A stretch of DNA of 7,515 nucleotides from Candidatus Iainarchaeum sp. GTDB lineage: Archaea; Iainarchaeota; Iainarchaeia; Iainarchaeales; JAAZKV01. Of the stretch, positions 5,208-7,515 are shown piece by piece. The stretch's first letter is position 1, and each line of letters begins with the position of its first letter. The notes beneath the pieces are model-generated. The model did not search any database, was not told where the DNA came from, and saw only the letters and a list, made by a program, of their open reading frames with translations. The translations under genes were made by a program, and so were the position numbers. The DNA is taken from positions 1-7,515 of the forward strand of contig JABHJM010000086.1 in assembly GCA_018691995.1 (NCBI GenBank), read 5' to 3'.

Positions 5208-6425
5208 ATGATAGAAGAGATATTATTATTAGTGATACTTTTAGCTCTTTCAGCACTCTTTTCATCTAGTGAAACAGCGTTCTATTCAGTAAATAGATTT
5301 AAAGTTGAAAAATTGGTGAAAAAAAAGGCCAAAGGTTCAAAAAAATTAGAATTATTAAAAGCTAGGCAGAACAAAGTGTTAATCACAATTCTTGTAATGA
5401 ATAATGTAATTAATATTGGTGCAGCTTCACTTGCAGCAGCGCTGACTCTTGAAATTTTTCCAGGAAATATGGCTCTTGCAATTTCGACTTTTGTAATGAC
5501 AACATTGATTCTTATATTTGGAGAAATTACTCCAAAAAGTTATGCAACAAAACATTCAGAAAAAATGGCTCTTGCAATAGCGCCAATATTATATTATCTA
5601 ATGGTTGTTCTCTCACCAATAACTTGGGTGCTTGATAAAATTACAAAATTATTAGTTGGAAAAGGCGCACAAGAAACTCTTACAGAAGAAGAAGTTAAAT
5701 TAGTAGTATCTCTTGGACATGCGGAAGGTGCAATTGATAAAGGGGAAAAAGAAATAATCCACAATGTTTTTCGACTTGATGATTTGAGTGCTGAAGATAT
5801 CATGACTCATCGAATTGAAATGGAAACTGTTGAAGAGGATCAAACACTTAAACAAATTAAACAATTTATCAAAAAAACACCATATTCAAAACTTCCAGTA
5901 GTAGATGAAGGCGGAGAAGTTATTGGAATTTTTAATACTAGAAAAGCAATGGATTTTCTTGGAAGAAAACTTAATGTAAAAGTTACTTCATTAATGGATG
6001 AACCATTTTTTGTTCCAACAACAAAAAAAATTGGAGTTTTATTAAAAGAATTCCAAGACAAAAAAGTACATATTGCAATTGTTGTTGGGGATCATGGGGG
6101 AACTCTTGGGTTAATAACTCTTGAAGATATTTTAGAAGAATTAGTTGGAGAAATTATTGAAGCAAAAGATGATGAACACGAAATAAAAGTTTTAAACGAA
6201 AAAACAATTATTGTTGAAGGTGGAACTGAATTAAATCAAATTAATGATGAACTTGAACTCAATTTGAAAAGTAAAGAATTCAACACAATAGCAGGATTTC
6301 TTTTAGAAAAACTTGATAGATTTCCAGAGAAAGGAGAATCTTTTACAATCAATAAAGCCAAGTATGATATTCTAAAAGCAAAAAAACAAAAGATTGAAGA
6401 AGTTAAAATTACTAAGCAAAAATAA
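5208..6425 (+). CDS. CorB/CNNM-type membrane protein (DUF21, CBS pair, CorC_HlyC domain)
   Basis: 405 residues, with three domains in family order. The N-terminal DUF21/CNNM membrane domain (about 1-150) has helices near 4-24, 57-80, 88-107 and 119-144 and the conserved pieces SSSETAFYSVNR (19-30), NNVINIGAA (65-73) and FGEITPKSYAT (104-114). A CBS pair at about 197-315 includes DIMTHR, YSKLPVVDEGGEVIG and the signature TLGLITLEDILEELVGEI (299-316). The C-terminal CorC_HlyC domain lies at about 325-400 (TIAGFLLEKLDRFPEKGESF). Bacterial and archaeal CorB and animal CNNM proteins act in Mg2+ transport or efflux, with the CBS module sensing Mg-ATP. Older names call this family haemolysin-like. 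A role in divalent-cation homeostasis is a family inference. It seems to be a single-gene unit, ending before an 8-T tract. Confidence 0.95.
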   Translation: MIEEILLLVILLALSALFSSSETAFYSVNRFKVEKLVKKKAKGSKKLELLKARQNKVLITILVMNNVINIGAASLAAALTLEIFPGNMALAISTFVMTTLILIFGEITPKSYATKHSEKMALAIAPILYYLMVVLSPITWVLDKITKLLVGKGAQETLTEEEVKLVVSLGHAEGAIDKGEKEIIHNVFRLDDLSAEDIMTHRIEMETVEEDQTLKQIKQFIKKTPYSKLPVVDEGGEVIGIFNTRKAMDFLGRKLNVKVTSLMDEPFFVPTTKKIGVLLKEFQDKKVHIAIVVGDHGGTLGLITLEDILEELVGEIIEAKDDEHEIKVLNEKTIIVEGGTELNQINDELELNLKSKEFNTIAGFLLEKLDRFPEKGESFTINKAKYDILKAKKQKIEEVKITKQK

Positions 6426-6429
6426 TTAA

Positions 6430-6437
6430 TTTTTTTT
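6430..6437 (+). terminator. oligo-T terminator of the CorB-like gene
   Basis: Eight T's start 5 bases after the stop codon. There is no hairpin; it resembles the usual archaeal T-rich termination signal. Confidence 0.5.
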
Positions 6438-6448
6438 AAGTAATAGCC

Positions 6449-6456
6449 TTTTTAAA
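6449..6456 (+). promoter_or_regulatory. candidate TATA box of tRNA-Gln
   Basis: TTTTTAAA is centred about 33 bases before the 5' end of the tRNA, so transcription would begin a few bases upstream of the mature end. The match is moderate. Confidence 0.4.
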
Positions 6457-6484
6457 CGTTCTTGGATGCATTTTCTATGTTACT

Positions 6485-6557
6485 AGCCCCGTCGTCTAGT
6501 GGCTAAGGATGCAGGCCTTTGAAGCCTGAGACCGGAGTTCGAATCTCCACGGGGCTA
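6485..6557 (+). tRNA. tRNA-Gln (anticodon TTG)
   Basis: The 73-base cloverleaf has acceptor AGCCCCG with CGGGGCT, D stem GTC with GAT (one G-U), anticodon stem CAGGC with GCCTG, and T loop TTCGAAT. The anticodon loop CTTTGAA gives TTG, which reads CAA. The discriminator is A, CCA is not encoded and no intron is present. The outermost T-stem pair appears to be a C-A mismatch (position 49 with 65). Confidence 0.96.
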
Positions 6558-6561
6558 TTTC

Positions 6562-6569
6562 TTTTTTTT
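6562..6569 (+). terminator. oligo-T terminator of tRNA-Gln
   Basis: Eight T's begin 4 bases after the tRNA 3' end and separate it from the dapB transcription unit. Confidence 0.5.
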
Positions 6570-6648
6570 CAAAAAATATGATTTGACGGATTTCGAACAA
6601 AATTCTTCTTTTTTAATACCTTTGCAGAAGTACTTTTTTGGTGCTTAT

Positions 6649-7389
6649 ATGAGAATCGCGATTATTGGTTACGGAAAAATGGGAAATATAATACGAACTA
6701 TTGCACATGAAAGATTACATGATGTTGTAACAATTGATCCAATGGGGAAAGCTGATTTTAAAGAAATTAATGAAGAATCATTAAAAGATGTTGATGTTGC
6801 AATTGATTTTACTACTCCCACAGTAGCTCTTGAAAATGCAAGAGCATCTGCCATGCAAGGAAAAAATATTGTAATGGGCACAACTGGATGGTATGATGAT
6901 TTAGAAGAAATGAAAGAGGCAGTAAAAGATATTGGTTTTATTTGGAGTGGAAACTTTTCAATTGGAGTTAATATGTTTTTTAAAATTGTAGAAGAAGCAA
7001 GCAAAGTAGTAAATAATGTTGAAGATTATGATGCTAGTGTATTTGAAACACACCATAATATGAAAAAAGATTCTCCTTCTGGCACAGCAAAAATGATTGC
7101 AGACAAAGTAATAGAAAATATTGAAAGAAAGGATACTATTGTTACTGATAAATTTGATCGGGCTCCAGAAAAAAACGAATTACATGTTGCAAGTATGCGA
7201 TGTGGAAAAATTCCAGGAACCCACACGGTAACTTTTGATTCACAGGCAGATACAATTGAATTAACTCATAGAGCAAGAGGAAGAAAAGGGTTTGCTCTTG
7301 GAGCAATATTAGCAGCAGAATTTATTAATGGAAAAAAAGGCTTTTTTGATATTAATGATCTTATGAAAGATATTATTGGGGGAAAGTAA
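6649..7389 (+). CDS. dapB: 4-hydroxy-tetrahydrodipicolinate reductase
   Basis: 246 residues. The enzyme reduces the DapA product with NAD(P)H to tetrahydrodipicolinate in the diaminopimelate/lysine pathway, in the cytoplasm. IAIIGYGKMG (3-12) is the nucleotide-binding glycine motif. DFTTPTVALENA (53-64) and VMGTTGW (75-81) follow. The catalytic signature ETHHNMKKDSPSGTA (133-147) has His135, His136, Lys139 and Asp141, and the C-terminal ELTHRARGRKGFALGA (204-219) is conserved. No key residue is missing. ATG at 6649 is chosen because the Rossmann fold starts there and GGTG (6640-6643) lies 5 bases upstream. An in-frame TTG at 6583 would add 22 residues with no family match. dapA starts 2 bases after its stop, so the two are co-transcribed. 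A candidate TATA (TTTTAATA, 6611-6618) is weak; the real start may lie further upstream. Confidence 0.97.
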   Translation: MRIAIIGYGKMGNIIRTIAHERLHDVVTIDPMGKADFKEINEESLKDVDVAIDFTTPTVALENARASAMQGKNIVMGTTGWYDDLEEMKEAVKDIGFIWSGNFSIGVNMFFKIVEEASKVVNNVEDYDASVFETHHNMKKDSPSGTAKMIADKVIENIERKDTIVTDKFDRAPEKNELHVASMRCGKIPGTHTVTFDSQADTIELTHRARGRKGFALGAILAAEFINGKKGFFDINDLMKDIIGGK

Positions 7390-7391
7390 AA

Positions 7392-7515
7392 ATGGTTGAA
7401 ATGTTAAGTGGGGTGTTCACTGCAATTGTAACGCCATTTGGAGAAGATGAAAGTGTTGATTATGAAGTTCTTGGAAAATTAATTGATTTTAATATTGAAA
7501 ATGGAATAAATGGAA
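7392..7515 (+). CDS. dapA: 4-hydroxy-tetrahydrodipicolinate synthase, N-terminal fragment cut by window edge
   Basis: The first 41 codons are visible. GVFTAIVTPFGEDESVDYEV (7-26) is the classic DapA N-terminus (G-x-x-T-A-x-V-T-P-F), followed by LIDFNIENGING, the family segment usually ending in NGI. The enzyme condenses pyruvate with aspartate semialdehyde in a TIM barrel. The catalytic lysine lies beyond the edge. It begins 2 bases after dapB, in an operon with it; the order dapB-dapA is the reverse of pathway order. A GGGGGAAAG stretch before the start may act as a ribosome site for either ATG 7392 or ATG 7401. Confidence 0.95.
   Translation, partial: MVEMLSGVFTAIVTPFGEDESVDYEVLGKLIDFNIENGING

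Noticed and set aside
5035..6557. tRNA genes as integration sites of a mobile element between them
   Set aside because: No integrase, no repeated tRNA 3' end and no change of base composition; the gene between them is an ordinary CorB-like gene.
6583..6648. N-terminal extension of DapB from TTG 6583
   Set aside because: There is no family match before MRIAIIGYGKMG, and GGTG is correctly spaced for ATG 6649.
1..7515. CRISPR arrays, insertion sequences, toxin-antitoxin or defence genes
   Set aside because: No regularly spaced repeats, terminal inverted repeats, transposase motifs or matching small gene pairs were seen on either strand.

Overview
The window looks like an AT-rich archaeal chromosome. 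The signs are oligo-T tracts at gene ends, archaeal TATA boxes (TTTATATA / TTTAAATA) about 25-30 bases before start codons so that several mRNAs should be leaderless, GGTG-type Shine-Dalgarno sites on other genes, tRNA genes without encoded CCA, and an archaeal two-domain wHTH regulator. Very short intergenic gaps and several divergent enzyme versions suggest a small-genome lineage such as the Woesearchaeota/Pacearchaeota side of DPANN. That placement is inference; there is no rRNA or marker gene here to settle it. No mobile element, CRISPR array, integrase or attachment site is visible.

Left part (1-1361): a leftward gene for a DRE-TIM synthase (isopropylmalate / homocitrate / citramalate synthase-like) runs off the left edge. 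Its upstream region holds a TATA box, a perfect 8-bp inverted repeat and a possible 24-residue leader ORF with its own strong Shine-Dalgarno. Then comes a rightward two-gene unit: a small exported/membrane protein with a TTG start, followed after 7 bases by a double winged-helix regulator (1362-2256).

Middle (2257-5108): genes alternate in direction and share compact promoters. They are a leftward UppP-type polyprenyl-diphosphate phosphatase, a rightward phosphoglycerate-mutase-like protein that has lost its catalytic histidine (RHG has become RTG), a leftward slipin (stomatin/SPFH) membrane protein, a rightward low-molecular-weight protein tyrosine phosphatase, and a leftward tRNA-Ile(GAT).

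Right part (5128-7515): a CorB/CNNM-type (DUF21-CBS-CorC) membrane protein, a tRNA-Gln(TTG), dapB, and the beginning of dapA 2 bases later. DapA and DapB catalyse the first two committed steps of the diaminopimelate route to lysine, so the cell probably makes lysine from aspartate. This makes a lysine role for the left-edge synthase less likely.

No clear new multi-gene defence or mobile system is present. The points most worth following up are the nucleophile-less mutase homologue, the membrane-protein/wHTH pair, the structured leader of the divergent synthase, and single TATA boxes that seem to serve two divergent genes. The largest non-coding stretch (1152-1361) is about 210 bases and is covered below; no gene-free stretch exceeds 300 bases.
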